This document shows, in pieces, positions 46,711 to 59,828 of a stretch of 64,000 nt of DNA. The DNA is taken from positions 1 through 64,000 of the forward strand of contig RQOL01000374.1 of assembly GCA_013076295.1 (NCBI GenBank), read 5' to 3'. This DNA is from Sanderia malayensis (lineage: Eukaryota > Cnidaria > Scyphozoa > Semaeostomeae > Pelagiidae). The notes beneath the pieces were generated by a model. The model was given only the letters and a program-made list of their open reading frames with translations, was not told the origin of the DNA and made no database searches. The stretch's first letter is position 1. Every line of letters starts with the position of its first letter. Position numbers and translations under genes: made by a program.

Positions 46711-49700
46711 TTTATCTTTATTGTCTGCTTCTTTTCTGTCATTAAACTCCTCAATAAGAATGTCTTCAGCATCAACATCATCAATTTCATCATCAGTATC
46801 ATCATCTTTCTCATCACTTTGCTGGTCTTCATCTTGAGATTCAGTTTCTGTGAAAAATATGAGGTTAAAATATTGCATCTGTTCTACATGTTTTCACAGC
46901 TTGCCCCCAGCTACTTTTTAGAGACTTTTTAGAAACTGTTTAATGCGAATTTGTGCCATGTAATGAATACTGAGCTTACCAATATCTGAAATATAATATA
47001 CTACATTGTGCTGAATGCCTGCTGTTATGTGAACAACAGCACTGCCTCCTATGAGCAGGGGGGATGGTCAATTTTTGAAGCACAGACATCCATGCCATCT
47101 TCTTTTACCAAGCGTTTTATTATACAATACTTCTGTGTTTCCAACTGGAAATGTTTGGTTGACCTTCCAATTGTTATTGAAACAAGAGCATCTTCGGCAG
47201 TTTTATTTTGAATTTTCAATTTTATGTGGTATTGAACATCTGTGTGGGAAGCATTGATGTACTTGAGTATGATAATTTTAGAATTATGCACCTGATTAGA
47301 AATAATTTAAGTGATGGCAACAATGAAATACTGAGTTCCCCAGATCTGTCGATTGACATACAGGAAAACCAATTTTACAACAGAAAAATATAGGCTTTGT
47401 TTTAGGTTATATACCAATCATTTGCATTCCTTATCTTTTCATGCACTCTCCATAGCCCTATGATGGGTAAAATGCATGATAATAACATAAATCTAGCAAC
47501 CAACAAAAGTTTTCAAATGGTCCAAAATTTATCTGGTATATGGAAGCAAAGTAGCATGTATAAATTGAATGAAAATAATATGCCATGACATTGGTCTTAC
47601 TTTTTCATAATATGACTTCATTTGAGGATTCAATAAATTCAAGATTCAAGAAATATATCAATAAATTATTTGCCAATGAGGAAATATAGGGGAACTATAA
47701 TGAAAAAGGTATTTCATTATCTTACAACACAGAGTACAACATACAACAAAGAGTATGTAATAAGTATGAAACTTGCTATCAATCTCACTTTCAATATAAC
47801 TCTGCATTTTTGCTGTTATTGTAGTTCCAGGTTTTGTTAACTCTTCACAATGTTCTCTGCTGAGACCAAATGTTCTTTCTGGTTCTTTCTGGTTCTTTCA
47901 GATCCCTTTCAACCCTGGGACTCTCAGGTAATCCACAAACTAGTAAAAATACAATTGAAAAACTTGTCAATGACACAATTTCCTTAATGTGATGCTCAAA
48001 CAATATTAATTAGTTTGAGGTTGCAGATCTATCTCTATCAGCATAAAGTCTTGAGAAGATTATAACAACTGACAGGTTATGTATCTTATCTTGGTTTTTG
48101 GATTGTTGTACTTTTCAGTTAAGTTTTTCATTTTTAATAAAGCTAAATGGATCCATTTTGTGGTTAAAATTATTGGCAGGATTAGCTTGAGATATTTTTA
48201 ATAGTAATTAAATGCTCGCCTGATTTTTATCATTACCGTGGGAGAAAGTTTTCAATGAGGAATCTTGTTAGCTGGAAGAAAATATAGCATCTATCGAATA
48301 ACAGATTCATTTCAGTCTGGGTTTTCAATTGCTTCAGAGAAGGATTCTCAACCTTTCATTCCCATTTTCATATCATAATTTCTTTTATGCAAGTATAACA
48401 TGAATTTAACCTGGATAACTCAGGATACACAACTTTTATTTTGACCTACCTCTGCCATTCTTTGTTTTTTCTCTTTCTGAAAGATCTGCATAATGGGCAG
48501 GGCCCTGTTTGCAAAACATTACTGACGCCTGAAAGGCTGCCACTCCTCCAGCTTTCAACTTTTTATGTATTTCCTAGAACAATATAACAAGTTTTAATAT
48601 CCTCTCCCTTAATCAAGTCGATCAAAGTATAGGTGATATTGATAGGCACTGAAACATGTACGAACCATGTGTGAAGCATTTGAAATGCGGTTAAACACAT
48701 TCACATCTATTGCAATTGACTTAATCTTTCTTTTGGCACTGTCGCGGAAATCGGTGGACGGGTTCAACCATGTCAAGACTTAGGTGTAATTAGAACATGG
48801 TAAATTATTTTCACACAAAAAATTCTGCCACCAGCATATACATGTAGCCTTTTATGCAAAAGTGGTTTTCTGTATGTTGTGGAACAAAAATTTAGTTTAA
48901 AACTTACCTCGCTTTCTTCTGTGTTTTCAATTTCTTTTAATATACTAGCTCCGAGCTCTTCAAAGAATGTGTCATCGTTTTTTGTTGCAGCAATCCGTTG
49001 GAAAACAATTGACTTGACCGCTTCTCCCAGACCGATTTCTTTTCCCCAGAAACAGCAAGCTATGAACAAGAAAATATATGGAGAGTTGTCTATCGATATC
49101 ATTAAAATGAAGAGAATGTAAATGCTGTATTCATTTCTAACTGAGCTTTGTCAGTTTTTAACACACCCAAGTTATTGACGCGACAAGCAAGTAAGTAATC
49201 ACATATCAAGAAAGGGAGGGTTTTATTACAATTTAAAAGAAGCGTACCATGCAGTAAGTTCCAAGACTTGGTGACATTCCGGATGTCCACCATCTCTGCA
49301 TTGTGTTTGGCAGCTCATCCCTTATAATGTTATTTATGGTATCCGATATTCTTTTTTTTTATGCTTTCCAAAATTCGCCGAAGTGAACTGCCCAGGCAAT
49401 TAGGTAAGCCTGAATAAAAAACACTGAATTAACCATCAACACAATACTAACCATGTTTGGTAATCCGATATTGAGAATTTGCCACAAGTGAATGGCGACA
49501 AGTTTAGTTCTTCTGCATTGAGGTTAGTTTGTTTGACCGACATTCATAGTATTCGCATAAGAAATTTAGATTACCTTGTTCATTTGGGCTGTTGGTTGCA
49601 GTTCTATTTTCAAAATGTCTTCTCCGGACTTTGTAAAGCTCGCATCCCATTTAAAATAAAATGTAACGTGTGTCCATCAATTCTGTGAACAAATCAGCGC

Positions 49701-51556
49701 TTGTAAAATGAACTCTGTCGTGGTGTTGCTATTTGTTGCCTCATTTATGTGAGCAAACCATGTTGCTGCAAGACAGAGATTTTTGGATTCGTTTGGTACA
49801 GGAATGGAAGGAATTATTTAAAATAGGGTTTGCGAAGATCATGGAATTCGAAAGTAAACTTATTTTGGACTGATGCACACTTACGACGTTGTGCCATTTT
49901 GCATCAAATCTCCTCCAGAAAGGAACATTGGGTGGCAATAATCGTCGAGTGCACCGATTCTTGATGCCAGAAATTCAAGGCAATTTGATTTGCCAACGTT
50001 CTGGTGACCACACGTAATCATCACATGACTTGTTTCATCTACAAAAATGAAGAAAATGAACTTGGATGGGTTAAATAAACTTGAATTTTAGTAAAAGAAA
50101 AATTGGAAAGAGATATCGGGAAGCCATTTCCGTAAAGCTTACTTTATAAATTAATAATATAAGACAGATAATTGACAGACATGACCTCAATTCCTTCCAG
50201 TTGAATCTTCTTCAAACATTTTTCTTAAGAGCTGTGTCAGGGTGAATGCCATAGCCATCAGCACCGGCTCTCTGTTGTCACAAAAGCAACAACTCAAGCT
50301 TACAATCCTGTTGGCAGCGAAAATATCTTATCATATGTGAATGCAACATAAATTGCTAATTGTTGAAATTTGTCTGATTCACAAATCTCAATGGATACTC
50401 ATAATTAAAGTGTAAAAAATTTACAAGCAGTGTAAATCTTCTGTACACACGGTGCTATCGGATAAAAGGAACAATTTATACTATCACCTCAAGGAAGTTG
50501 GAAAAACTGCCGATTAAGTTTTTATTGATCGCAACAGACATTGCTTTGACGTTGTTGTCGATGATGACGTATTCACGTTCATTTTCTCGCAGAAGTCGTC
50601 CATTTTTTATTTGTTGCTGGAAAGTAAATAAGAAACGTTAATTTTGTCACAAATAGTAACGAGTAGTATTCTATGATATAATATGCAGGTATTGTACTTT
50701 GCTGAAGAAGTAGCACACCATTCTTCCTTGTAATATTGCAATGGCTCTGAGTTCTTATTTGGTCACTCTTGTCAGTTAAAACTTATTGGCTATAATATAA
50801 ATATACAGGTAGTTACTGTTTCCGACAGGACCCAATAGTCCAGGTCATAAAATCCAGTAAATAGAGCATTTTGGCAGCTTCTTTCCATGCAATGCACGAC
50901 ATAGTCGTGTTTTAGATACCGCAGATATTCGGAAAGATCTGCGGCTTTAATGTCACCAGCCACATTGAGGAGCCCGGGACCAAACGTTTTTCTAATTGTT
51001 GTTTCAAATTTTGTTTGACTGTCCAAGAAGCTGACTGGTAGTGCAGTCGTCCTGTCATGAGAAAGACGCATATCAAGAGAAAAAATCACTTGCAGGGCCT
51101 CACAAAGTTCTTGATTTAAGCTTGCAATATACTATTGGTGAAGCCAGGCTTCATATATTATAATTTGGATTGTCTATATGTTTCTTTTAAAAACAATACC
51201 TGCTGCCACTCTTGCATGTTATTTTCGCCAGCCAATGGCCTTCTTTTTCCTCATAGTCACCAGCAATGCTTCCCAGTAGTTTTACTTGAAAGTCGCAAAA
51301 GTGCTCTTCCTCTGCACCGGGTTTTCATCGCAACCATGTTTCGCGTTGCCTTTCCATAAATTTGCCATTGTAGCAAAACTCAACACGGTCTGCCTTAAAT
51401 GCGATGAGAAAGCATCAGTTAAGAATCCAGTTCCTTCAATCAGGGACTCATGATCATAATATTATTTATTACATCAGTATTACTTACCTGGTGTTCCAGT
51501 ACGCCTTCTTCAGACTTCTTCGAAATTTTTTGGTTTCTTTGATCAGGTTTGTGTCC
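46711..51556 (-). CDS. P-loop ATPase-like gene, minus-strand paralogue
   Basis: Exons with canonical splice sites: 51489-51556 (GHKPDQRNQK), about 51200-51384 (EGHWLAKITC; one TGA inside), about 50810-51110 (AADLSEYLRYLKHDYVVHC), about 50485-50620 (QQIKNGRLLRENEREYVIID), about 49885-50040 (DETSHVMITCGHQNVGKSNC, then MFLSGGDLMQNGTTS), about 48906-49060 (GKEIGLGEAVKSIVFQRIA), about 48668-48781 (VLTWLNPSTDF), about 48460-48572 (EIHKKLKAGGVAAFQ) and 46711-46849 (very acidic). GHQNVGKS is a Walker A loop. Every main exon has a counterpart, in order, in the plus-strand gene at 55097-59783. The SGGD...GTTS block after the P-loop recalls D5/SF3-type ATPases. No Walker B exon was identified in this copy; the 3' part is uncertain. 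Confidence 0.55.
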
Positions 51557-52197
51557 TGCAGATGCGAATTTCAAATGTGAAGATATGGCGCTTTATTGCT
51601 TTTTATAGTAACTTGACTTCCTTTGCAATTTATCATCCAAAAATGTCTGGAAGACAATGTGAAGTATATCATAAAATATAGAAATAATGAAGTTAACAAC
51701 TATATATGTTCCCGCAAGTGTGTATCAGCCTTTTTTACGACATTGACTAACTGGGGTTCTTGCAAAATATAAAACAATGAGATTGACAACTTTATGCACC
51801 TTTGGGAGCATTAAACTCAAACTCAAACTCAAAATGTTTTTTCAGCATAAAATTGATTAATTACATCATACTGATATAATAAAAGATTAAGTACAGGAAT
51901 ACATTCTTTTTTTAATAGAAAAACATGGTTAAGTGTAAATATGTAATTAAAGAAATCTTAGGCTAATGGACACATGGAAAAAACTTTGGGCAAGCTATCG
52001 AGCCATGTGTCCAGTTTGACGCTTTTTATGATAAAAAAGAAAAATTTTTTTTTTAGGTTTGAATAGCAACAACAAGATATAATAACAATAAAGTAAAATA
52101 TAGTAGAATTAAAAAAGAATTATAGATAAAGTAAAATTAATGAAGAAGGCTAAATGCAATTATAAATTAATCAGAAAGTAATCAAGCATACAGGTTT

Positions 52198-53919
52198 TTA
52201 AACTTTGTTCATAAGATAGTATTTCATCTGCTTCACAAAGTGATGTTTATTATACATTGTTTTGAACTCTATAGGTAGGGAGTTCCAAAATTTAATACCG
52301 TCAAAGGTGAGAAAGTTTTTTTTAAAGTTTGTAGAAATGTATGGGAGAGAAAAACCCTCAGAAGAAGATTGCCTTGTGTTATATTTGTGTACATTTTTTG
52401 TTTTTACAAATTCGCCTTCGAGAGAAAAAATATTTGAGTTAATTTGAAACATCATTTTTGCTGACTCAAGCATGTAAAGTTCTTGGAAGTTAAAAATTTT
52501 CAGGCGTTTGAAGATAGGTTCAGTATGTGCAGTGTAGTCTGCAAAGTCAATTACTCTAACTGCTTTTCGCAAGTTAAGTTTTAGAGTTGCCAAGGTAGTT
52601 TTATTAGCACACCCCCAACTTAATATTCCATATAGTACGTGTGATTGAACAAATGATGAGTATAGAGTCTTGATTGAATGTTTCGGTACAAGATATCTTA
52701 ATTTATATAACACTCCAATTCCTTTCGATAGTTTTAAATTTATTTGCTTTACATGCAATTTCCAATTCAGGTTGTTATCAATTATTACTCCAAGATACTT
52801 GGTATAATTTTCTTGTTTTAGGTCTCTGTTATTAATCTTTAATTTTATATTTTTGTCAGTTTTATGAGGACTTATGATTAAGAAATTTGATTTAGATACA
52901 TTCAGCGATAGCTTATTAGCCAATAACCACACAGATACCTTTTGTAACTCAGAATTGGTGATCTGTTCCAAAATATCAAGATTTTTGTTAGCCAATAGAA
53001 TACTGGTGTCGTCTGCAAATAGTCGGAATTGGAGAACTTGAGAAGATTTGTAGATGTCATTTATATAAATCAAGAACAATAGTGGCCCAAGTACACTACC
53101 TTGTGGGACTCCAGAATTGATAGCAAGTTTATCTGCATTGACGCCATTAATTGTAACAACTTGAATTCTTTTATTTAAGTATGATATAAACCAAGAGTGT
53201 GCAATGCCTCTGAAACCATAATACTCTAATTTTTCTAGTAAAATTTCATGGTTAACTGTGTCGAAGGCCTTTGAGAAATCGAGAAATATGCTACAGGAAA
53301 ACAGTTTATTTTCGATATTATTGATAAGTTGTGATTGTAGGTCCAAAATTGCTAAAGATGTAGATTTGTTTTCTTGAAATCCGTATTGATGCTTGAAAAT
53401 TATATTATGTTGATTCAAAAATTTTATCATGCGGACGTTCATGAATTTTTCAAGTATTTTACTGAAAATGGGCAAAATTGAGATGGGTCGATAGTTTCCT
53501 AATTCTAACTTAGATTTACCTTTATGGATAGGCGTAACTTTTGCGAATTTTAATTTTTCTGGAAAGGTTCCAAGAGAAAATGATGAATTGGCAATGAGTG
53601 CAAATGGTCCTGAAATAGTCGTGCTGACCAGTTTTATAAGTTTAGTCGGAATATCATAGGAATCATTAGCTTTGCTTTCATCAAGATTTGCTATGATATC
53701 ATTTATTTCTTCTGGGGTTACAGGGTCAAGGAAAAAGCTATTAGGATTTGGATTTGTTAGGTAGTCTTTAAAGTGGTTTGTTGATGGTCCAAGCTTATCT
53801 ATTAATTTTTGTGCTACAGTTGTAAAATAATTATTGAAAGAGTTAGCAACAGTTTTATTATCTGATGCGACCTTACCATTTATGTTTAAACTTATTCCAT
53901 TTGTTCTTTTATTCGCTTG
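52198..53919 (-). CDS. LINE reverse transcriptase
   Basis: The frame runs from the copy C junction (QANKRTNGISLNI) through EEINDIIANLDESKA, GNYRPISILPIFSKILEK, HQYGFQENKSTSLAI, IFLDFSKAFDTVNH (motif A), SGVPQGSVLGPLLFLIYIND (motif B) and FRLFADDTSIL (FADD catalytic motif C), then LNWKLHVKQINLKLSKGIG and a C-terminal region to the stop at 52198. Motifs 0-7 are intact and no stop occurs across about 570 codons. The catalytic aspartates are all present, so this part of the LINE is young. No RNase H is seen. Confidence 0.9.
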   Translation of the reverse strand, partial: QANKRTNGISLNINGKVASDNKTVANSFNNYFTTVAQKLIDKLGPSTNHFKDYLTNPNPNSFFLDPVTPEEINDIIANLDESKANDSYDIPTKLIKLVSTTISGPFALIANSSFSLGTFPEKLKFAKVTPIHKGKSKLELGNYRPISILPIFSKILEKFMNVRMIKFLNQHNIIFKHQYGFQENKSTSLAILDLQSQLINNIENKLFSCSIFLDFSKAFDTVNHEILLEKLEYYGFRGIAHSWFISYLNKRIQVVTINGVNADKLAINSGVPQGSVLGPLLFLIYINDIYKSSQVLQFRLFADDTSILLANKNLDILEQITNSELQKVSVWLLANKLSLNVSKSNFLIISPHKTDKNIKLKINNRDLKQENYTKYLGVIIDNNLNWKLHVKQINLKLSKGIGVLYKLRYLVPKHSIKTLYSSFVQSHVLYGILSWGCANKTTLATLKLNLRKAVRVIDFADYTAHTEPIFKRLKIFNFQELYMLESAKMMFQINSNIFSLEGEFVKTKNVHKYNTRQSSSEGFSLPYISTNFKKNFLTFDGIKFWNSLPIEFKTMYNKHHFVKQMKYYLMNKV

Positions 53920-54714
53920 TCTAATATATATATTCTACGGAGTCACGTGATGATGCATTTTCCTTGCCAAGAACAATAGATTCGACCTGAAACAATAGGT
54001 CGAACGCCCTAAAACAATGGGCCGAAACGGCGAACCGTGTAATCAAAAAGGCTTTTTTGTTTGTACATTATTTGTGCTAAATTTCAAATAGAAAGTGCCA
54101 ATTATTAATTAGACCAAAGTTATCTATTTTTGGTTTCGTTTTTTTAAAGTTCTTTTGAATTATTCCATTAATTATTCCACAAATTGTGCTATCACGAAAA
54201 AACTACAGTTTACGGTGGCGAAACTTCCAAATTCGTGTTGCGAACTCCAAATTCGTTGGCGAAACTTCCAAATTCGTGTTGCGAACTCCATATTCGAACA
54301 AAGTGTTCACGTGACCCGTTTCGCCTTTTCCTGCAAGTTGATTGGCGAAAGTTGTGAAGCTTAGGCCTAATGTAAACAAGCCCAAAGTTTTAACCAACAA
54401 ATTAAGATAAGGGATTATCAGGCGAGCGGAGCGAGCCAAGCTGTTGTAAGAGGAGTAGGCAGAGGCGTGAGTGTAAGCGAATGCAGCGCACGAAGTGCGC
54501 CAACCACAGGGGAGCGCAGCGAGCTAACCCATTGCACTTGAGGTTGAAAGGGGCATGAGCAGAAGCGAATGCACGCAGCGAGCTAACCCATTGTACGTGA
54601 GGTTGAAAGGGGCATGAGCGTAAGCGAATGCAGCGCACGAAGTGCACCAACCACCTTGAGTTTTTTCACTTGCCCCCCTCCGGGAAGCGTGCGAACGCGA
54701 GCGCCCCCGGCTAG
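53920..54714 (+). mobile_element. Helitron-like copy C inside the LINE
   Basis: Starts TCTAATATATATATTCTACG and ends CCCCCGGCTAG, followed by T. A CCGGG...CCCGG stem sits directly before CTAG. The interior matches 4980-5841 (A) and 34259-36473 (B), with two degenerate 114-bp-type units at 54430-54660. Removing exactly 53920-54714 joins the two LINE halves in frame (EIINT|QANKR), showing a clean insertion without target duplication. The base before the 5' end is G rather than the usual A. Confidence 0.75.
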
Positions 54715-55096
54715 TGTGTTAATGATCTCCTTTACACCAGACCAGAGTTTCTTAGAGTTGTTATGAAATTTTTCGAAGTATGAAGCATAATAGTTTTTCT
54801 TGCTTTTCCTTATGAGATGATTTATCAGATCTCGATAGTATTTGTACTTTTAATACCAGATTGTTTTTTTTGTTTTTAGAAACTTTTTGTAGTACTTATT
54901 CTTAATCGAGATTGATTTCAAGATACCTTTAGTTATCCACGGCTTTAGTCTTTGTTTGTACATTTTTCGTGAAACCGGTTTCAATGGGGCATGTCTTTTC
55001 ATACTGTAATATCTTTATCGTGCATACACATGAGGCGTTAAAACATTTACAATTTAGTAACGTTTAGATTTATGCTTTATCGTGTTTCAATCCAAG

Positions 55097-58000
55097 GAAT
55101 ATTTGTCTTCCTGGTATCACTTTTACCGGACCACAGCACTTCACGAGCCAGATCCACAAGCGTTTCCGCAGTGATGTGGTAATCAATGGTGCGATTCAAA
55201 AATCTGATGTCACAGACTATTTGATGCACCTAAAAAACAATTATATGATGTTGGGAGAGCCGCGCGAGTTCCAGCCGGCAGGAGTTGTGGGCTATTTAAT
55301 GGGCAACACCTGGATTCTTTCCGACCAGGCAAGTGTGAACAAATTAAAGTAGCTTGATATGCTAGGTTGCCAGTTACGTCTGAAAATGTGTCAAGATGAC
55401 AAACATCAATGTGATTCAAAATGAACCAATTAACCTTTAACTTTTACAGCAACACATAAGGGATGGTCATTTGGTCCAACCGAAAGACATGGAGTATGTG
55501 CAAGTGAAGGGATGAGATAGAGCCATAGATCTAAAAATTGAAGATCGATTAGTACAAGACAAGGAGATTTGCCTCCACATAAATAAAAGGTATGTGTACA
55601 TTTACATTAACATTAATGTACATTAACAGATCATCACTTGATAGCAGCAGATTTCTGCTTAACATGTGTTAACTTTCACAAATAAAATCTTCTATTATGT
55701 TACTATTTTAAGTTACTATGAAATGACAAGTGGATTTGGAGCAAATCGAGGCGCTCTTCTGATGGCCACATATTTTGTATTGGGAAGAATTTTGAGACAA
55801 ACATTGCCAACAATGGAGAGGAGGAACACAGGTGATTACCGTTGATTATTGCGTCTTATTCAATGATCCGTTTTTGACGTTGTCACTCGTTTTCTTTCCT
55901 GTGTGGATGTTAGCTATTGTGTAATACTTTTACCAACTTGAAAGTAAAACTAAGAATAAAGTAATATAGAACAGTAGAAATTTTAGATGAAAACGAAAAC
56001 CTCCACTGTCAATTGGCAGGTATTTGTATGCAAGTTTTTACTGCAATCCAGCGACTTTCAACTTAATAATTTATTTTTGCGATCGATGAAAGCAAAATTG
56101 GTCTCATTTTTGCAAAGGAGATGAATGTGGGCAAAACTCTGTCGCAAAAAATTTTAAACCTGGGGCAAGGTTCTGGAGAAGAAAATGGTTGCTTGCTCTT
56201 ATCTGGTGGTGATTCCGTTACAGGCGGCACATCAATGTAATATTGCAGATACCATTATAGCGTGATATTTTACTTGATAGCTATATTACGTATAAAATCA
56301 TTTCCATGTTCTACTTGCAGCACAATGATGCAAAAATACTTAGAAGATACAACAATGGTTGTTATGCTCAACGACCTGCGGTTTAATAGGGTAAATGCCG
56401 AAGCTCTCCTGAGGTTTCATGAAGCCTTGTATCAAGGGTCAAGAAAAGAAGGCATGGGGAAGGCAAAAGCGGCTGCAGTGCTTATTTCATCAAACGAAGT
56501 TGAAGAATCAAGGTAAAAAATTACTATATTAATGGAGCTTTGGAACATCCAATTACTGTATACAAAATCTTTCCATCATGACATACATTTTATATATTTT
56601 AGATTAGAGGGAAGAGTTGTCCGATTCAAATTTGTCCGGGACGAAAACTATGACAAGACTGTGGTGCAAAATCTTCGCTCGCTAGCTAACAATTATAATG
56701 CAAGTACTCCTGAAGCTGCTAGTAGTATTTCCTTTCATTTTCCTGTTCACTGTCCTTTTTATATTATATTTCACTTTGATTACTTACAAAAAAAGTAAAT
56801 TCCAAAGAATTTCTTACTTATAGGGCTTTCATCTTGGATGGATTATCCACCACGTAAAACTGTGGGGCAAGCATGAAAAAAAAGTATGCCAGCTGTTGTC
56901 AACAATATTCTTGAGAAATTTGAGAAGGCAACAACGTTGGGTGGACACACTGGTAACAATAGTTTACACAGGATATTTGGTAAGAGGAATCTATAAATCT
57001 TTGGTAAGATTTGGTAAGCAATCTAGCAATCTAAAATCAATTGTGTATTGTTCTGAATCCATATCTTCTATGTTATAACTCTTTAGTATGCTGCCACATT
57101 GGGTAAGACAAATACCCTAATGCAAGGAGTAGAGGAGGTAGTAAAGTCGGAACTGGAGGAAGGGGACATTGGTGTGATCCAAAAAATTGAATTATTTGTT
57201 GTCAACAAAATAAAAGACAATGACTCACATGTAAGGCCTTTTTTGTATCATTAACCATTCACATAATTTCTTATGATGAATAGCACCATGTGACCATGCA
57301 TATACTTTTCTGTTCCTAGATCTTATCATGGGCCAACTGGAGAGTGAAGGTGCCACAAAAAGGAAGCGGCCGTCTTGTCCCTGCAATTGCAGTAAAGAGT
57401 CAAGAGCTAAAAATGTGCATCAAAGAAAGGGTACAAAACTGTCTGTTTTGTTTATTGGTTGTCACACGTGCAAATCTTAACATAAATACACAAAATTATC
57501 TAACCTTAGGACATAAAGAATGCACTGCAAAGCCTGACGGAAAACGAATCTTCTGTGTCAACATACTTCAGCAGAAGTGAAGAAGGATGCACACTTCAAG
57601 ATCTGCAGAAAAGAAATTCAAAAACAACAGTTAATCTCAGAGGTAAGGTGAACCAGTAAAAGACCAGTTAAAGCAATTGACTAAATTGCTTTATCACACG
57701 AACCTACAACATGTTGTAAATATCATGAAGTCATAAAATAGTAAAAACATGTAATTTTGGTATATTTCTCACACTATAATGAGCTGTATTATTCTTTTTG
57801 CTTCTAGCATACAGATTTCCAATTTCTGAATTTTCAGAAACCTTTCAACACTGGTTGGATTATGGTAAGATATATTTAACCACATTTTACTTTGCAAACA
57901 TGTGCAAGGATCTCATGATGGCGCAGAAAGCACACACTTTGACTTAAAAATTCTGAATTGAGTTGGACTTTTATATTTCCAAAGTAGCTCATTTTAAAAA

Positions 58001-59783
58001 CTAAAATTAGTTGAAAATGTATCCAAGAGAGTAATATTAAAGATTTTTTATGAATTTACAAGGTTTGAATGGAGGTGATCAACCACTTGAAGAAGAGATT
58101 GGTCAGGCTATCTCAGATGATGAGAGACAGATCCTTCTACAAATCGAGAAAGACATTAGAAAGGACATTGCAGGTGAAAACCTAGCCTTATTTTCAAACT
58201 TCACATTGCTTTCAAATACCCTTTAAAGAACCCTTAATTAGTTGTCATTGTAAGAAAATATGACAGTATAACATGAAAATTCTCATTTTTCAGAGAATGT
58301 TGATTTTCAAGATAATCATGATCATATTGAGTTATCTGTTCAGGTATAACAGCTTCACTCTGCATGTCATAATTCTATTGCCAAATTTCCCTTGGTTGGT
58401 TTTATGAATTGAATTGCTGCAAAATCATGACTACTAACAGCAAATTTAAATATATTACTCATTTAATTGCTTAAATAAAATACAAACCAATATCATATTA
58501 AAACAACCAGATTATTCATTTTATTGAAGCATCACTTGACACCAAACACAAAAAAAAGGTTATGGAATTCACTCCACGAAGACTGGAGGCATTTCAAATG
58601 GTAATTGTAATAAATTTTCATGATATACTTGTCCAGGTTCTGCTTGAGTAATGCAGCATTTCAATGAAACAGTGCTGCAAAGTCTCATAATTTCAATAAT
58701 TTAATTGTCAGGGAATGCGAGTTGGCAGCAAACGTCAACTAGAATACGAGACCGAGGCAACAGATAATGCTGGCCAGAATGAGGTACCAGCTGCATTTCA
58801 GGTAACTTGTACTTCAGGCCAGGCTGTAAAAATCGTGTGTTTTTATCAGCAGCCAAGGCTGTGTTGACTGGGGGCCAACCCCAAAATTCCCAAAATAAAG
58901 GCCACTTATTGTTGCTTTAGGAACCAACATCAACAGACGATGAATCAGCAAGTTTTTTTCTCCGGGAACAATTGGTGTCTTCTCCAATCAAGGTATGAAA
59001 ATACTATATTGGAACAATATGTTAAAAAAAACTTAAAAAGATTGTTCCATATTTCATGATTCAGGTGATATTTAAAATAAATAAAGGAATTATCATCTTT
59101 TCTACTAATATCTACATACAAATTGTTAGAACCTAGATACGCAAACCCAGAGAGTGATATTAATGATGAGGATGATGTTGTCAGCAATATTGATAATGGC
59201 GATAATGGGGACAGCAAAGCATGTGAGCAAGGTTTGTAATGGAGTTTGTAAATGGTATTTCATATTTGTGTCATACTTGATTGAAAGAAATATTTTTAAA
59301 ATTATACTGTCATGACATTTTTCTACAGAGTATAGTAGCCATTTTTCTATAGAGTATGTCAAATAATAGCCAAAGCAGTGACAAACAGCATCAATCTGCC
59401 ACATCTCAAGAAGGTACAAATGTTCTTTTTAATTGAACTTTTATTATGGCATCTATTAAACATCTTTTCCAAATGATATTCATCAAATAAATCATTCATC
59501 AAATTGCAGCATCCAAGCCAAAAATAACTCAGAGAAAGAGAGCAAAATCAATATATTGTGTTTGCAAAATTGTAAGTCCGCTTTAGACTGATTCCCTCAA
59601 AAAGCATGTACAATTTTGCTCATTTCAGCAAAATGACATACTTATAGCACACAGTTAATTGCGAGTTAAAATATAATATATATTCACTGATGTTGTAACT
59701 AAAATGCAAATCTCTTTGCAGAAAAGGACCAGTAAAGAAGAGGGCAAAATGATTGTTTGCGAATCAGACAAGAGAAAGGTATT
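55097..59783 (+). pseudogene. P-loop ATPase-like gene with acidic region and partial PHD finger
   Basis: Exons: 55097-55328 (SDVTDYLMHLKNNYMML; GC donor), 55450-55589 (QHIRDGHLVQPKDMEYVQ; one TGA), 55713-55831 (TSGFGANRGALLMATYF), about 56080-56230 (IFAKEMNVGKTLSQ, SGGDSVTGGTS), about 56320-56513 (TTMVVMLNDLRFNR, KAAAVLISSNEVEESR), about 56604-56730 (LEGRVVRFKFVRDE), about 57088-57230, about 57320-57430 (ILSWANWRVKVP), about 57510-57640 and several short ones. MNVGKT is Walker A, VVMLND a Walker B-like strand, LISSN a sensor-1/motif C, and the EESR...R pair a likely arginine finger; this order fits SF3/D5-like ATPases. Near 59150 an acidic exon follows, and the last two exons (YCVCKI, GKMIVCES) look like the first half of a PHD finger. 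The rest is not found. The stop at about 55518 and missing 5' exons suggest a damaged copy. Confidence 0.55.
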
Positions 59784-59828
59784 TTTCTAAACAAGAACAT
59801 ATCTCCTTATCTCCGCCCAAATAAACAA

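Larger units (their letters stand above)
51811..55005 (-). mobile_element. 5'-truncated CR1/L2/jockey-group LINE
   Basis: The element encodes a reverse transcriptase and ends, on the minus strand, in a short GAGTTT tandem tail (51811-51835), as in CR1/L2-group LINEs. The RT-upstream region at 54715-54990 reads LKPWITKGILKSI and SGVKEIINT. The endonuclease is absent, so 5' truncation near 55005 is likely. It lies between two head-to-head paralogous genes and is interrupted by Helitron-like copy C (53920-54714). Confidence 0.8.
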
